Of a stretch of DNA of 64,000 nt, positions 12,270-25,015 are shown in pieces (within the stretch, counting starts at the first letter, position 1; the number at the start of each line of letters is the position of its first letter). The notes below the pieces were generated by a model that saw only the letters and a list, made by a program, of their open reading frames with translations, searched no databases and was not told the DNA's origin. Source of the DNA: Corythucha ciliata (taxonomy: Eukaryota; Arthropoda; Insecta; Hemiptera; Tingidae); NCBI GenBank assembly GCA_038030265.1, contig CM075939.1, positions 26,765,253 to 26,829,252 of the forward strand. The letters are read 5' to 3'. Position numbers and translations under genes: made by a program.

Positions 12270-12960
12270 TAAAAATGATCTCGGATTTCGTTCATTAAGT
12301 CATCAATTTTGTGGAATTTTTCTCGCCGAACAAACATTTTCACGGGTCTGGCTCACTAAAAACCCAATTTTGAGGACCGGCTCACTTAAGAAATTGATGT
12401 CGAGGCAATTTCGCACACTAAAAAAACCATTTTCTGCCTCATTCAAGATCTGCCTCATTTAAAAACCAACTAAAAAAAGTTTCACGGATTCTTCTCACCA
12501 TAAAACCATTTCCGCTGGGTCAACCAAACCAGCTGCTAAAAACCTCATTTTCGCGAGTCTCGCTCGTTAAAAAATCAATTTTTCGTATTTCGCTCACTAA
12601 AACACCAATTTTGGGGATTTTTCTCACTCATCAACTAAAATAAGTAAAAAAATTCTCGCACACTGAAATAATAAATTTTGCAAATTTTTTGTTTGGCTGA
12701 GAACCCGATTTTGCATGGTTGCCATATTTAAAAACAAACTTAAGCGGATTTTGCTCACTTTTCAGAGATTCTGTTTCAATAAAATAAAAGCCAATTTCGC
12801 GGTTTTCTCAGAACGTTTTTAGTGGGCTCATTAAAACCCCAATTTCGTGAGTGTTATCTTGCTGAAAACTCAATTTCACGGGGTTGTCTCATTAAAATGC
12901 TCCGTTTCACTGGTTTGGCTCACTGGAAAACTATTTTTTTTATTTTTGGGTTCGTAAAAA
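12270..12960 (-). repeat. Family A degenerate tandem tract, inverted orientation
   Basis: Imperfect ~35-base units with cores such as CTCACTAAAAACCCAATTTT and GGCTCATTAAAACCCCAATT repeat about 18 times. The orientation is opposite to the tracts at 15065-15465 and 17185-17635. Confidence 0.75.
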
Positions 12961-13314
12961 TCCAAATGCGGGGCAACCTTTCTTTATGATGGCGACAGGG
13001 GGAGGGGTATAGTCTTAAAACGTGTGCCAGCTGCAGAGTTTAGGCGTTTATGCCGAACACTCTACAGTCTTGCTGCTGTGGCGTGTGCCCAAACAGGAAA
13101 TGCCAGCCCCATTTTTCGCCTGACATCAAGCGATCTTCTCAGAATTGCTGCCCGTTTTTTGAGAGCTTCAGCACGAATGCTTGGACAGCTATGAGTTCCT
13201 TTCGTTTCTATGAGGAAGGATCTATAGTTCGAGAGACTACATAACCGCAGTAACTGATGTCTCAGGGACCCAAAATTTCAAGTTTAACTGGGGGGGGGGG
13301 GAGTATCACCCTTG

Positions 13315-13450
13315 ATTCACGGCTAAAATAGAGAAAAATGTTAATTCGCTGCTTTATATTTGAGAAATACCGCTAATTCACGGCTAAAAATTAGAAAAAC
13401 AACTAGTTCCCTGCTGAAATTGAGATGAAACGCTCATTCGCAGCGAAACT
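13315..13450 (+). repeat. Family B degenerate tandem tract (short)
   Basis: Four units of about 33 bases carry the theme CGCTAATTCACGGCTAAAA followed by TTGAGAAAA. The same theme makes the larger tract at 35035-35690. It is different in sequence from family A. Confidence 0.55.
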
Positions 13451-13459
13451 TTTTACTAA

Positions 13460-14890
13460 TATTGAAAAGCCGTTCACAAGCTCTGTGCTATGCATCTGTG
13501 CCTATCAAAATGCTTCTTTTTTCGAGGGGATAAATTTGTTTGGTTGCACAGACTCCACAGATCAGACGCATAGCGCGGAGCTTCGAAGATCAGGTACTGC
13601 ATGCTCAAGTGCATGGCTGCGGCTGCAGGGATGTATACTATAGGAACAAGCACAATTATCCTCCTCCTACCCACTTTTTCGGCAGTTCAGATACGTACAT
13701 ACCAAATTTGGCTTCGTATTTTTGCTTTGACTCCAAAAAACAACACATGAATTAATTCTGACTTGTGATGATTTGGTATAATTTTAAAAAGGCCCCAGCC
13801 AATCAACTCAGCCGATATGAAAAACTGACCAAAATTTAAGGTTGTCCTACAAAAATAAAACACTATTTAATAATAATAACAAAAAAAGGAATAGTAGAAG
13901 AAAGACGATGAACACGAGGGTGAGAAATAGGGGCGGAGCACCCTTTTTACCTGACGTGACTGCGCCGACAGGCGCCTATATGGGGGCACTTTTTCCCAGA
14001 AGTCCTCAACAATCTTCAGAGGTGTTCGTGTTTTTTTTTCTCTTTCTCTCTCTCTCTCTCTCTCTCCCTCTCTCTCTCACCGTCAATCTCATTAAGCGAT
14101 GCTGTCCAATCTTTCGAGTGTTTACCAGAATGAATTTCTCGGAAAATATCTCGGCACGAGGCTTCACAATAGTCGCACTTGGGCGCTCATGAACCCTGGC
14201 GCGGCGACCGAAAAAATTATGTATCAAATAGGAGATTATTATTAAAGTAATGGGAAATGATTATGGCTTTCTCTTGAATTGACGGTGTATTGACAAAGAG
14301 ATTCGACACGTGTTGAAAAAACAATCGAGAGAAAAGGATTTTCGCTGCCATCTTTCTACAAAGCGGTTGTGCGACGAAAGAATAAGAGCAACAGCCATCA
14401 TGCGTCATCCTATTGGGCGCAGCGGGATAAATTCCCGATAGTATTGTAATTTTGTCTTTCTTTCTTTTCCCCCCTTTGCCCCTCTCCATAAACCTTCGTT
14501 GCATTGAAACACACGTCAGTTCCATCCATTATCCCTGTACAGAATAAAGAAAATGCACTTCAGTTGTTGATGATGGGGCAAAGATGGACTCCTTTTCATG
14601 CTCCAATGCAGTTGCGATGAGCCGCGCAATTAACTATACTTATCACGAGAAGTACCTACAGAGGAGTTGGTCGGGCATTTATAAGCTTCAGTAAAACTTC
14701 GTTCAAGAGACTTGATCCACGAATTTTCCCAATTGACGAAAAAAAAAAAAAAAAAAAATCGGAAGAAAATTCCAACAGTTTTTGGGAAACAATCAGATTT
14801 CGGAACAAAGTTTGTGGCTTCTTGGTCGAAAGCACATTTTCAGCGTTCAAAACCTTTCTTTGGGGGGATGATATGGTCAATTTTGTATCT
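13460..14890. other. No gene seen; contains a (TC)n microsatellite
   Basis: A TC repeat at about 14046-14078 is the only clear structure. It creates the apparent Arg/Glu-rich open frame on the other strand. A run of about 19 A lies near 14740. Confidence 0.5.
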
Positions 14891-14903
14891 TCGGCTTCAT
14901 GGA

Positions 14904-15831
14904 CAGGCGCGGATCCAGAGTCGGCTATAGGAGAAGTCCATGACCCCTTCCGACTACCACACCTACCAATACCACTCGTTACACAGTTTCTGTGGCAAAG
15001 TAGGTATCTCAATCTCCAATCATTGAAGTATCGAAAAATTAAGAAAACTCAAAGGCCGAAAAAGTGAAAATTGTTTTGTATAGATTCAATGAGGAAAATT
15101 GGTGTTTTAGGGAGTGAACTCCGATAAATTGGTTTTTTAGTGCAGTGTGAAATTTGTTCGATTGCAACGAAAATCTGCAAAATTTATTTTTATAGAGTAG
15201 AGCGAAATTAGAGATATTCGTTTTTCAGTGAGCCAGATCGCGGAAAATGGCAAATTTTTCATCAAGAAAAATCAGGAAAATTGGTGACTTAGTGATCGAA
15301 ATCTGAGAAATTGTTTTTTTAGTGAGGCAGAGCTGCAAAAATTGATTTTTAGCGTGCGAAAACCACAAAATTGGCTTTTGAATTAGGCGACCCCGGTGAA
15401 TTAGGTGAAATCCGGGACATTGGTTTATTGCTGAGCCGGACCTGCGAACATTTTGGTGATACAAAATATGGCGATTCAGATGGATTTTAATTTATCTGGG
15501 AGTGGGCAGCTGCCCCACTAAGTCTGAGCTTTTAAGTCTTCGCCTCCCTTCTCAGGCGTTAACTACTAAGAAGGTGCAACCACAGAAAGTTGTAATCGCT
15601 GTATAATGCTCCAACATTTTGGGGTTTCTGCAAATGGGGAATCCGAAAATTGAGTCGGATTTTAAAGAGTTCTTTAACGTTTTTAACCACCAGCACGAAC
15701 TTTCCCGCGAGCACCAATGAAGTCCAAGGAAGAGATTTTGGTGGTGGTTTTGATGATTTTTTTGCCCAAGTGGCCTTGACTCCAAGGGAGGGGGCTTGAC
15801 CCCTGTAGCCCCTCCCTTGGACCCGCCACTG
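14904..15831. mobile_element. Possible hAT-like element enclosing a family A tract
   Basis: The left end CAGGCGCGGATCCAG is identical to that of the element at 4477. The right end reads CTTGGACCCGCCACTG, whose complement CAGTGGCGGGTCCAAG is similar but diverged. Flanks TTCATGGA and AGCATGGT share a five-base core in register. A family A tract fills 15065-15465 (cores like CGGAAAATTGGTGATTTAGT). The pairing of the two ends is an inference. Confidence 0.35.
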
Positions 15832-16600
15832 AGCATGGTGTGAATTTCTTTTTTTTTTTTTGGTTGGTTTCTACTGGTAACTGACCAGTTTTGTCCATCA
15901 GACATGTAGTTACCTACTGTTTTTGCGGATCGGGCAGCAATTTTGGTTTTCAAGTATAAAATTGCACGGAAAATGAAAAAAATACTAAAACTTCCTCGGT
16001 CTCGCCCCTGAGCGATTTTCCCTCCTCAACCAATAATCTCTCGCACGTGGGGACACGCGACAGAGCCATGAAATGAAACAATTGAAAACACCTGGCGTAT
16101 TGGCTCTGATGGAACCTTGTTTTCTCCAGCTCGTTTATTACTTGGTTACACAAGTGTGAACGAGGCTTCTCGCAGAATAATTACAACCAATTTCCAACAA
16201 CTGTTAATTTTTGTAATGTAAATTGCTCTGTTTCTTTTTCTTAGTTTTTCCTAGTTGATAATCAAACATGAACTCTTAGGCCCCTATGGGAGAAAAAAGA
16301 CGCCGACTTGCGCGTCAGCGTCCGACTCTTGTAGTAAAATAGTATATTATTGTATTTCTAGGAGCTAAAGTGCGTCTTTTCGAGACGGGAGGGGAGATGG
16401 CCGGACGAGGCGATAGCATTTTCCTTCATGAGCCAAAAATTAACTTTTCTCAATTTCAGTAGAACTCACCGTTTTGGAACGTTTTCACTGCCCCGCAATT
16501 TTTCCCGCGGAACAAAGGTCACCGACATACAGGCCACCACCGCTTATTCCCTCTTATTCTCAATTTTAGCCGCGAACTTGCCCAAAGGAACAGCATTTAA

Positions 16601-17144
16601 GGGGGAGCTGCAGTGATGATTCCTCGACTCCCCTCCAATCGACCCTCGCCTACTACTCGGCATACACTTCTCGCCGTATTTCTAAACCACTCCTGGTTTT
16701 TAAAGACTCGTTTCAGTCTCCAGGAAAATCCGCATTTGCGGTAAAATCACTATTTCAAATTTCGCCCTCGAAGTGACTTTAAACCCGCCTTGAACTTTTA
16801 CCTTGAAATTTTACGCTCTTCCCTCGACTTATTTGAAAAAAGGAATACTACTGCATATGCGGAATTCCCTAGAGATTGAAACGAGTCATTAATAACCAAG
16901 ATCGGTGCAGAAATAAGGCAGAAAGTGCATGCCGAGTAGTAGACGAGGGGGGGGGGTCGAGGAATCATCACTGCACGAGTCCTTTCTCACTTTTAGCGGT
17001 GAAAAAGCCTCCATAAACCGTGAATTATAGCGATTTCTCTTAATTTCGGCCTGGACGTTACATCGAGAAACTGCGAATTGATGATTTTTCCCAGTTTTAA
17101 GGGGGCAGTAGTATTCCGAGTAGTACATATATTGCAACTCCCCC
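16601..17144. mobile_element. TTAA-inserting palindromic MITE with an internal insertion
   Basis: The element is flanked by TTAA on both sides (16597-16600 and 17145-17148). It begins GGGGGAGCTGCAGTGATG, ends TTGCAACTCCCCC, and has arms sharing TTCCTCGAC and the text around TGCATGCCGAGTAGTAGACG. The right arm is interrupted after ACTGCA by about 157 bases, flanked by TGCA on both sides, which itself contains TTAAGGGGGCAGT. TTAA target sites point to a piggyBac-type transposase in trans, but no such gene is present. Confidence 0.7.
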
Positions 17145-17184
17145 TTAACCGCGATTGAGTGTTATTTCTCAATTCTAACCGCGA

Positions 17185-17635
17185 ATATGCGACTTTGGAA
17201 AGGCCAAACCCGCGAAATTTTGTTTTTGAAAGGGGCGAGACTCGCGAAATTGCACTTTGAAATGAGCCAGTACCCTGGACATTTTAATTTTTTTTTTGTT
17301 TGAGCCAACCCTACGAAATTGTTTTTTTCTGACGTGCAAGCGACATTTATTGCAAGCGAAATTATTGTTCATGAATTAGCCTAACCACGAAAATAGGGTT
17401 ATGTAAGCGACAAAGCCGATAAAATTTAGACTTTGAAAGAGGCCAACCCGCAGAATTTCCAAGTTTTTAAGGATCTCGCGGGACCCATGAAATGGCTTTT
17501 GGGGAATCAATCCGGCCAAATTTACTTCTTTGAGTGTACAAACCCACAAAACTGGGTTCTGTGAGTGTCAGCAATAATGTGCAAAATTTGGGCTTTAAAA
17601 GGACCAAATCCGCGAAATTTATTTTGCACGCACAA
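17185..17635 (+). repeat. Family A degenerate tandem tract
   Basis: About 12 imperfect units with cores such as CCCGCGAAATTTTGTTTTTG and ACTCGCGAAATTGCACTTTG at a spacing near 36 bases. It starts about 40 bases after the TTAA element ends. Confidence 0.75.
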
Positions 17636-17639
17636 ATCT

Positions 17640-20600
17640 AAATGAGTGTGGGTTGTGTATATATAGACTCATGCCTGCAGGGAATCAGAACCAAGCTATT
17701 TTGCTTCAAAAATCAGGCATCTCGTATGTCCCAGCGCCACGTGGCGTGTGTGTGTGTGTGTAGGTGGCGGAGGCGGCAAATTCTCCCCCCTCCTGTCACG
17801 CCAGAGGTTTTCAAGCCATTTTTTCAGTCTCGGTTGCAGGGTTTACGTTCCCGCACAGGTGTTTTGGCTTGATAAATCCAAATTTGTTGTCCATATTGAG
17901 ACAAAAAGAACAGGAAGAGGAGTCTTTGTTCTTTGTATTGTATTGAGCTCGCTAAGATTTGGAAATATTTTACCAATTTTTTTTCTCTTATATTTCTTAA
18001 GGTTTTCTGCCTTATTCGGAAAGCGATATAGATCAGACTGCCAACAAGTTGAAATTTCAAATTTTCCAACTTCCCAAAACTTCCGGGTCTCTTGAACTGA
18101 GGCATTGAGGCGTTCGATCACTCCACCTCCAGATCATCGAAAATCGGAAGCTCTTGTTAGTGACGTATTAGCAAATCCTCGAATGAGGTGGTGTGTGGGG
18201 GGGGGGGTTAGTACACTAAGGGAGGTGGGACACTTCCCTACGCATTCTATTTATTCATTTTACCGTTGCTGTTTTAAAACAGGTATCTTATCAATTTTGG
18301 GAAAATTGAGATGAGAGAATCAGACTTCGGAATCCACAAAAACCGTGACAGACTATAAAATGACGAAAAAGACAAAATAAATTAGGAACAAATCACACTC
18401 CAAATTTTGTCCACTTACAAGTGTGTTCAAGCGGCGAGTTCAAATTTGGCAATATTACCACGCGCACCAATTCATCGACAAAATAAATTCAAATTCACGA
18501 TTATGAAAAAAAAAAAAAAAATTACCTTAAAGTTAGCGATAATCCACAAAATCGCATTCCCTTTTTTTATTATTATAACGCGTGTCAACAAATGTTTAAT
18601 TGCTCGGAAAATTCAACGGTCGACCTACACGAACGGTTTGAATGACTTGCTCTAACTGGGTAGACTTCGTCACGAATACGCGCTCGTACGCCCACAGCTT
18701 TTATTTAGTCGTAAATCCCACCAACATTCGTTAGGGTCTAAGAGGCAGAGCCGAACTGAGAGTGCACCTCCTTTCCACTCTTCTTTTTGTCTTTCTGCCT
18801 GCAGCAGTCGCGCCGCCCCGCCTTCTGATCTCTGATCTGACCCTTCTACCCTCTACGAACTTTTTTCTCAATGTCTGTCTCAATGGAATCGAACCCGATA
18901 AAAGATGAAATCCCTGCTTTTATTGCCCTCCCTCCCGTTCACACCTCGATGAACCCACTTGACTCTTTCGAGGGATCAATTGGAGGGTCTGGAATCTGGA
19001 GTGTTGAGGGGGGGGGGGCTTGAATACTTGTTTACATTGCTCAATGGCTAGGAGTAGAATTTCAAATCACAGTTCATCGATTTGGTCCTTTTCTTCATAA
19101 CAGAGAACAAGTATAAGAACACCTGAAAAGTGATGTCCAATTCCTGGGTACGAAGATGTGGAAAAAGTTTACGAAAGGGAACCCGTTTTTTATACATTTC
19201 TTATAATTGGTGCCCCGAGAAAAAGAGGCAACAGGTGTGCAGACGCCCCTCGAGGCTTTCTTTCTCACTCTCTGCCACCCTACCGTTTTGGGCCAGGTGG
19301 CTCAGACAGCGGCACTACAACTACAACTCTCCTCCGGCATTCCCTCCACCACCACCCCGCTACTCCATTCCACGCAGCATCATCATCCTGAGAAGTGAGT
19401 CCTGGCGCCTCGCGTCTATTCACGAATGCTCGGGGAACCGGACCCCAGGCCCTTTTTTTTATCTTTTTCATCATCATCATCTCCTCCTTGTCTTTTAAAT
19501 CTTTTCTCTCTTTCGCACGACCCAAGAGGAGATTCTCTCGCGGCGCCGCCGCCACAGGACGAGGCTGAGGGGGCGGTGACCGAAGGCTCGGGCGATTTTT
19601 TTTTTCCAATCTACCTCTTTCTTTCTCTTGACATCGCGATCCTTTGTGCTGTACGCCATTAATACCGCATACCATTCATCGAGCTAGGAACGAGTCAAAA
19701 TTTCCCACGGTAATCAGTTGGATAAAAAAAAAAAGAATCAGTGTTTTAAGTAAACCTCTTGAATCTGTTTGGGACAACAAGACGAAGTGAATTGTTGGTT
19801 GTTAGACACATCTGTTCAAACAAAATGGGGGTGGAGTGGGAGGTCAATGTAGTCGCATCTGTTTCACAGATCCCACTATTATGCACTTGGTGAAGAAAGA
19901 AGAAATTTTCATACAAAAGGGAAAAACTGTTTTCCGCGCTTGTACGCGCTCCAGCTTATTGCTTTCCACCGCTAGTTCTCTCATAGCCCAATGATATTCG
20001 ATGAACGTGATTTCACTACAACGCAACAAAATTTCAATAACGAAGAAATCACTATTATACACAGCCCGCCATTCTTCACACTCTTGGTGACTTCCATCCC
20101 CTTCATCTGAAACTCATTCAAGTTCTTTCAGTCAACAGATGTTTCCCAATGTGTACAACAAAGATACAGCACCCTAAATAGGGTAAGTTTTCCCAAAATG
20201 AAAGCGCTGCACACATATGTTGGCGGCTCATAATTGACTTCCTCTTCGAACAACTCCAATCATACTCCCCTCCCCCGCTTCTAGCGAACCCCTAATTTCT
20301 TCTTTGCTTCATTTGTATGTCATTAGCTGAGAAGAGGCTCGATAAGAGTGTGATGAATGATAGCTTTTGACAACCCTTGGGTGTTTGTGTTACAAGGGGA
20401 TGGTGAGAGGAGCGGCTTTTATGGTGTGTCTTTTCAAAGTGGAGCTCAAGCGTAACTCATTCAGTTTGTTGCGAGGTAATCTGTTTTGGTTTGTCTAATT
20501 AAGACAATCTGCGCTTGACATAAGCTCTCGCCCCCCACCCCATAACCACACCACAGCTCACTTAAGTACCATATGTGCGCATAGCGCAAAGGACTGGGAA

Positions 20601-21170
20601 TTTTGACTGTTGAGATAAAGTGGTGTTATGAATGAAAGAGGAAGTTATCTATTCTATACTACTTCTGGCAACGTGTGTTTTAAGGCCCTCCGCTCCACCC
20701 CATTCGATGTAGACTAGAGAACAAAAAATACACGTGTTTTCAAAACTTTAGTTCTCGGTAAAAGGCAACAACCAACGCCGGATCAAGACATCACACCCAA
20801 CTGACTGGGTTCACCCCACATAGACTTCTCACTTTTTTATTTTTTTAAAATTCTTCTTCCGTTTTAATTCTATAGTAATAAGAGAAAAGTACTCGATAAC
20901 AGTACCCGTTGGATTTAGACGTACGGATTTATAGGAGGGGGGGAAGTGATCGATCCCTCTATTCCATGGTCGGTGCACCATCCATTCCAACATAAAAAAA
21001 AAAATGTAAATTTAGCCCCTAAATTCAAAGAAACAGAACATTTTGGCTCTGAATCTTATTTTTTGTCTAGAAAAAATCGTGGGCAATCACTCCCTGAATA
21101 CATTCACACACATCCAGCAGCTCGTTTTTTACTCCAAGTTAGACTTAGACGTTACACGTTAGACACCAAT
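17640..21170. other. No gene seen; GC-richer stretch near 19.2-19.6 kb
   Basis: A (GT)n microsatellite lies at about 17745-17761. The 19280-19675 region is GC-richer and holds a 131-codon minus-strand frame rich in Lys, Glu and Pro that resembles no known N-terminus. It could be an upstream exon or promoter of the net gene, but nothing in the sequence shows that. Confidence 0.4.
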
Positions 21171-21174
21171 AAGG

Positions 21175-21925
21175 TTGTTCTTGATGCAGCGAAACCTGGG
21201 AAATTTACTTTTTTGTGTGATACCAGCCCCGCGAAATTCGTTTTCAGTAAGCCACCTCAGTGAGAACTGCATTCTGAATGTGTCAGAAGCGCAATGGTTT
21301 TTAATGTACGAACTCGGCGAATTTTTTTTTTTTTTTTAAGGAGTCTTTTGGAGGAGATTTTTCAGTGGCTCGAATCCGCGATTATTATGTGAGCCAACTA
21401 CGCGAAATTGCTTTTTGAATTGTCAACAGCGTAAAATTATTTTTTTGGAGCACCCAAAGCCATGAAATAGCGTTTTGCTTTCTGAATGGGTAAACGGCGA
21501 GAAATTTGGTTTATGAGGCAGTGGAACCCGCGAAATTGCTATACGGCGCGGAGCCTCCATAGCCCCACGAATGAGCCAACCTAAGGAAATTTAGTTTTTG
21601 TGTGCTCAAAGAAATAGCGGGCTTGACCAAGCCAAATCCACGAAATTTTGTTTTTTAGGGTGCCTGTCCTGTCCCGTGAATACTATTCGTTGTTTCAGGA
21701 AGTCAGCCCTGCCATCTCCGTGAATGTGCTTTTCAAAGTTTTAAATTGCTTTTTGAATGGGTCAACCCTGCGATATTTTGTTTCTGAAAGGAACCATACC
21801 TGCGAAATTCCTCCTTAAAATGAACCTGGAAATTGAGGTGAAATCCCGTGAAGTTACAGGTTTTTTAGGGAGCCAACCTCACGAAATTGGTTTCTGACGT
21901 ACCAGATCCGCAAAATTTGGTTTTA
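21175..21925 (+). repeat. Family A degenerate tandem tract
   Basis: About 20 imperfect ~36-base units with cores such as CCCCGCGAAATTCGTTTTC, CCACGAAATTTTGTTTTTTA and CCTCACGAAATTGGTTTCTG. This is the longest family A tract in the window. Confidence 0.75.
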
Positions 21926-23271
21926 TAAAGAGAAATCAAACATTTGGTTGGCCCTGCAGTACAAGATGCCATTTTATCAAGGAAAACCCTAATAACGTTA
22001 TCTTCGCCCCTCCCCCAGTCACCCCAATGAATAGTCAAAATTCAAACGTTCGTACCCCAATCGAAAGCTCTGCGTTAGTGCTGGAGTTTGGTCCCCCCCC
22101 CCCACCACTAGATATGGGTAATAAAACAATAACCCTCCACCGAATTTGAAAAAAAAGGTTCACTGGTTATAGTGCTGGATTGGTTGGTGTGCACTCAAAA
22201 TAAGTTAACATCACTCCTCTCCCCCGTGACCATGTCTGTCTGCCTAGCCTACTTTGGAAACAAAATTGCTCATTGGTGGGGGGGGGGGAGTAAGCTAGAG
22301 CGTTCAAATTCGAGCTCTAACTAGCACCCACCTATTCGCCTTGATCATAATTCAGGCAGCGCAGTAGTTGGTCATTTACCATTTAGGGAAACAGTTGTTG
22401 AGGGTAGTTTCCATTAGAAAATAGTAGAAGAAATGTCCACATGAGCTAGTTCCCAAATGGCCAACGACAGCGCTGCTCGAATTTGTGAAACAGGCGAATA
22501 AGCGCTAAACAAGGAACCCTTTGTTCCAAATTTCGGTTGACGCCCAGGGTCTGAGCGGGCGGGTGAGTGTTCTCAACTATTTAATTGCTCATAAATAGGG
22601 AAGGTGATTATCCTACAGACACGTGTCTTCTTCTCGGGTCTGACTGAAACTCCTTGGAGTTTACTGTCTAGCCATTTTCTTTATTATTGTCTATCTATAT
22701 TATTGGCTAGCCATTATCCATGGAGCGTTAAAATTCGAGCAATAATCACTACTAACCAATAGCACGAGCCTTTGAGCCATATTATTCAACAGACAGAGGG
22801 CTTCAGGGGCGTAGCCAGCCCTTAGTCTAAAGGGTGGGCAGAGTGATGTCAGACGCAGCAGAGACGAACTGGCAAAAGTTCGCCTACTCAGATAGAGGCG
22901 ATTTAAATCGTCAAATTGTTCCCCAGAAACTGAATTTTCACAAAAAAATGTCAGAATCCACCATTGTAGCCTTCAATTCAGGATTTTATGTCCGAAAATT
23001 GACAATGTTTGCCCAAGAAATATTGATACTTGTAGTAAGGGCTTAGCCCTGCAATACAAGGTGTCCTACTTTTCATCAACGTCTTGCTTGAGAGACGTGA
23101 ACAAACTCACATTTTCTGACCCAATACCTACTAAAGATTTTACTCTGAAACTGAATAATTTATTCCATAACAGACATCAATTTCATGCAAAAGCCGAAGG
23201 GTTACCCAAAAAGTGAAGTTTTCACAACACCACTGGCGATTTTACCCCCCAAAACTCACGATATACACTAT

Positions 23272-23409
23272 GGGCCGTATTCAGAAACCCACCTTAACCT
23301 TTACAACTCCTTTAAGCGCTTCAAAACAGATGACACATTTTTATAAACCATCACATTTTTCAACTCCTTTAGTAAAGGCTTCGTAAAGGTGGGTTTCTGA
23401 ATACGGCCC
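23272..23409. mobile_element. 138-base palindromic MITE, GGGCCGTATTCAGAAACC ends
   Basis: It starts GGGCCGTATTCAGAAACC and ends with the exact complement GGTTTCTGAATACGGCCC. TAT flanks both sides (23269-23271 and 23410-23412). The ends share GGSCCGTATTCA with the elements at 61611-61747 (TAA target duplication) and 45089-45182. It is nested inside the 3.2 kb hAT-like element. Confidence 0.8.
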
Positions 23410-23419
23410 TATAAGTGAT

Positions 23420-24560
23420 GATTTTACCGACGATTTCACCACAATACTGACGATTTAATTGTTCCCAAATAAGACGACATTATACCCAAACAGACGATTT
23501 TTCGCCAAAGCTGACTTGTCCCAAAAGCTGTCACTATAAAAAACTGGCGATTTTCCCCCAAAGACCTTACGGCTCCACCTCAAAATTGAATGTTTTACCC
23601 CAAAACTGGATATTTTACTCCAAAACTGGCGTTTGCCCGACTTTGTTTCGAGGTATGAAACCACTAATGTTTTCTTTTCGGGTGAAGTCAGCAGCTTCGT
23701 AGTGAAAACTTCAGTTTTCTGGTGGGTAGAAACTTGAATTTTGGTTTAAAATCTTCTGTTTTGTTGTTAAGGGGGGGGGGGTTTCAGGCGGGTTTCCTCG
23801 ACCCCTTTCCAGTCACCTCTCGTCTATACTTCGAACATAAATTTTGGCTCCATTTCTGCACCAATATTCGATTTCAAAGTCTAATTTTAATCTTCAAGAA
23901 GTTCTACAGTGACGTTAGATCCTGCTTTTCCAAATTTCATCCCTGAAATTACCTTAAAACACATTCGAATTCCAAAATGTTTTTGGGTTATTTTAGGGAT
24001 AAAATTTGAAAAACCAAGATCTAACGTCATTGGGGAACTTTCTGAAGATTGAAATGAGACTTTGAAATCGAATATTGGTGCAGAAAAGGAGCCAAAATTT
24101 ATGTGCCAAGTTTAGGCGAGGGATGACTGGGAAGGGGTCGAGGAAACCCGCCTTAAACCTCCAGTTTCGGGGTAAAATTTTCATTTTAAAGAGCAACTGG
24201 TGATTTTACCCTTGAACTAAATTTGACAGGTTTCCCTAAAAAGGAAACGCTCGCCGCCAAACTTGTGATTTTACCCCAAAACTGACAATTTTTCCCCAGA
24301 ACTGACGTTGTTTAAGTCAAAATTGAAGTTACCCTAAAACTGCTACCAGCTAGAAAGCTGAAGTCTTCACTACAAACTGGCGATTTCACCCTAAAATAGA
24401 TTTGGTGGTTTTACCTCAAAACTAATAATTTTGAATCGGAACTGCGATTTCAGCACAACAATGGCGATTTCAACATAAAAATTGCCATCTTAGCACATAA
24501 TGGCGATTTTACGTATACTACATACATATGTGATTTTTGCATAAAACTGATAATCTTTTC
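23420..24560. repeat. Family C degenerate tandem sequence (GATTTTACCCCAAAACTGGC)
   Basis: The phrase GATTTTACCCCAAAACTGGC and close variants recur at spacings of about 30-35 bases in both halves, interrupted by the TTAA MITE at 23771-24152. The units match neither family A nor family B, though length and degree of decay are similar. Confidence 0.65.
23771..24152. mobile_element. TTAA-inserting palindromic MITE
   Basis: TTAA flanks both sides (23767-23770, 24153-24156). Arms share CGGGTTTCCTCGACCCCTTTCC at the outside and TCTTCA.GAAGTT further in, about 180 bases each. It belongs to the same family as 16601-17144, 34791-34907 and 60389-60782 by the TTCCTCGACCCC and TGGTGCAGAAA blocks. Confidence 0.75.
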
Positions 24561-24599
24561 ACTAAACTGGCGATTTTACATTTCCGAAAAAAAAGCGTA

Positions 24600-25015
24600 A
24601 TCCGAGACATTGGGTTTCTTGTGAACTCCATTTTCAGACCAGCGGAAATGGTATATTTGGTATGACAAACCCGCAAAATTAGTTTTTGAATTAAGCAACC
24701 CCACAAAATTAATTTTCCGGCCACGGAAACTCACAGCTCTCGCGAAACTAATCCGCGAATTGATGATTTTTAGATAACGAAATTTGAGCGATTGGTTCTA
24801 AGCGAGGATCAGTAAACCAAACGCAAATATGGTTCTTGAGGGTAAAATGCGTGAAATTGGTTATTAAATGTGCTAATCCCGCGCAATTAATTTCTCAGTT
24901 AGCTAGACCCGCAAACACACTTTTTTGTTTTTTGGAGCAAAATTTGGTTTTTAAAGCTAAGTATCTGAGTTTGCCTTTATGTCAGATCCGTGAAAATGTA
25001 TTTTTGGGGCGCGAA
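24600..25015 (+). repeat. Family A degenerate tandem tract inside the 3.2 kb element
   Basis: Units with cores such as CCCGCAAAATTAGTTTTTGA and CCCGCGCAATTAATTTCTC repeat about 11 times. This shows that family A sequence can travel as the internal part of a hAT-like element. Confidence 0.65.

Noticed and set aside
14006..14227. Arg/Glu-rich minus frame
   Set aside because: Product of the (TC)n microsatellite.
19280..19675. 131-codon minus frame as a first exon of net
   Set aside because: No similarity to the ATOH8/Net N-terminus; composition is simple. Kept only as a remark in the stretch entry.
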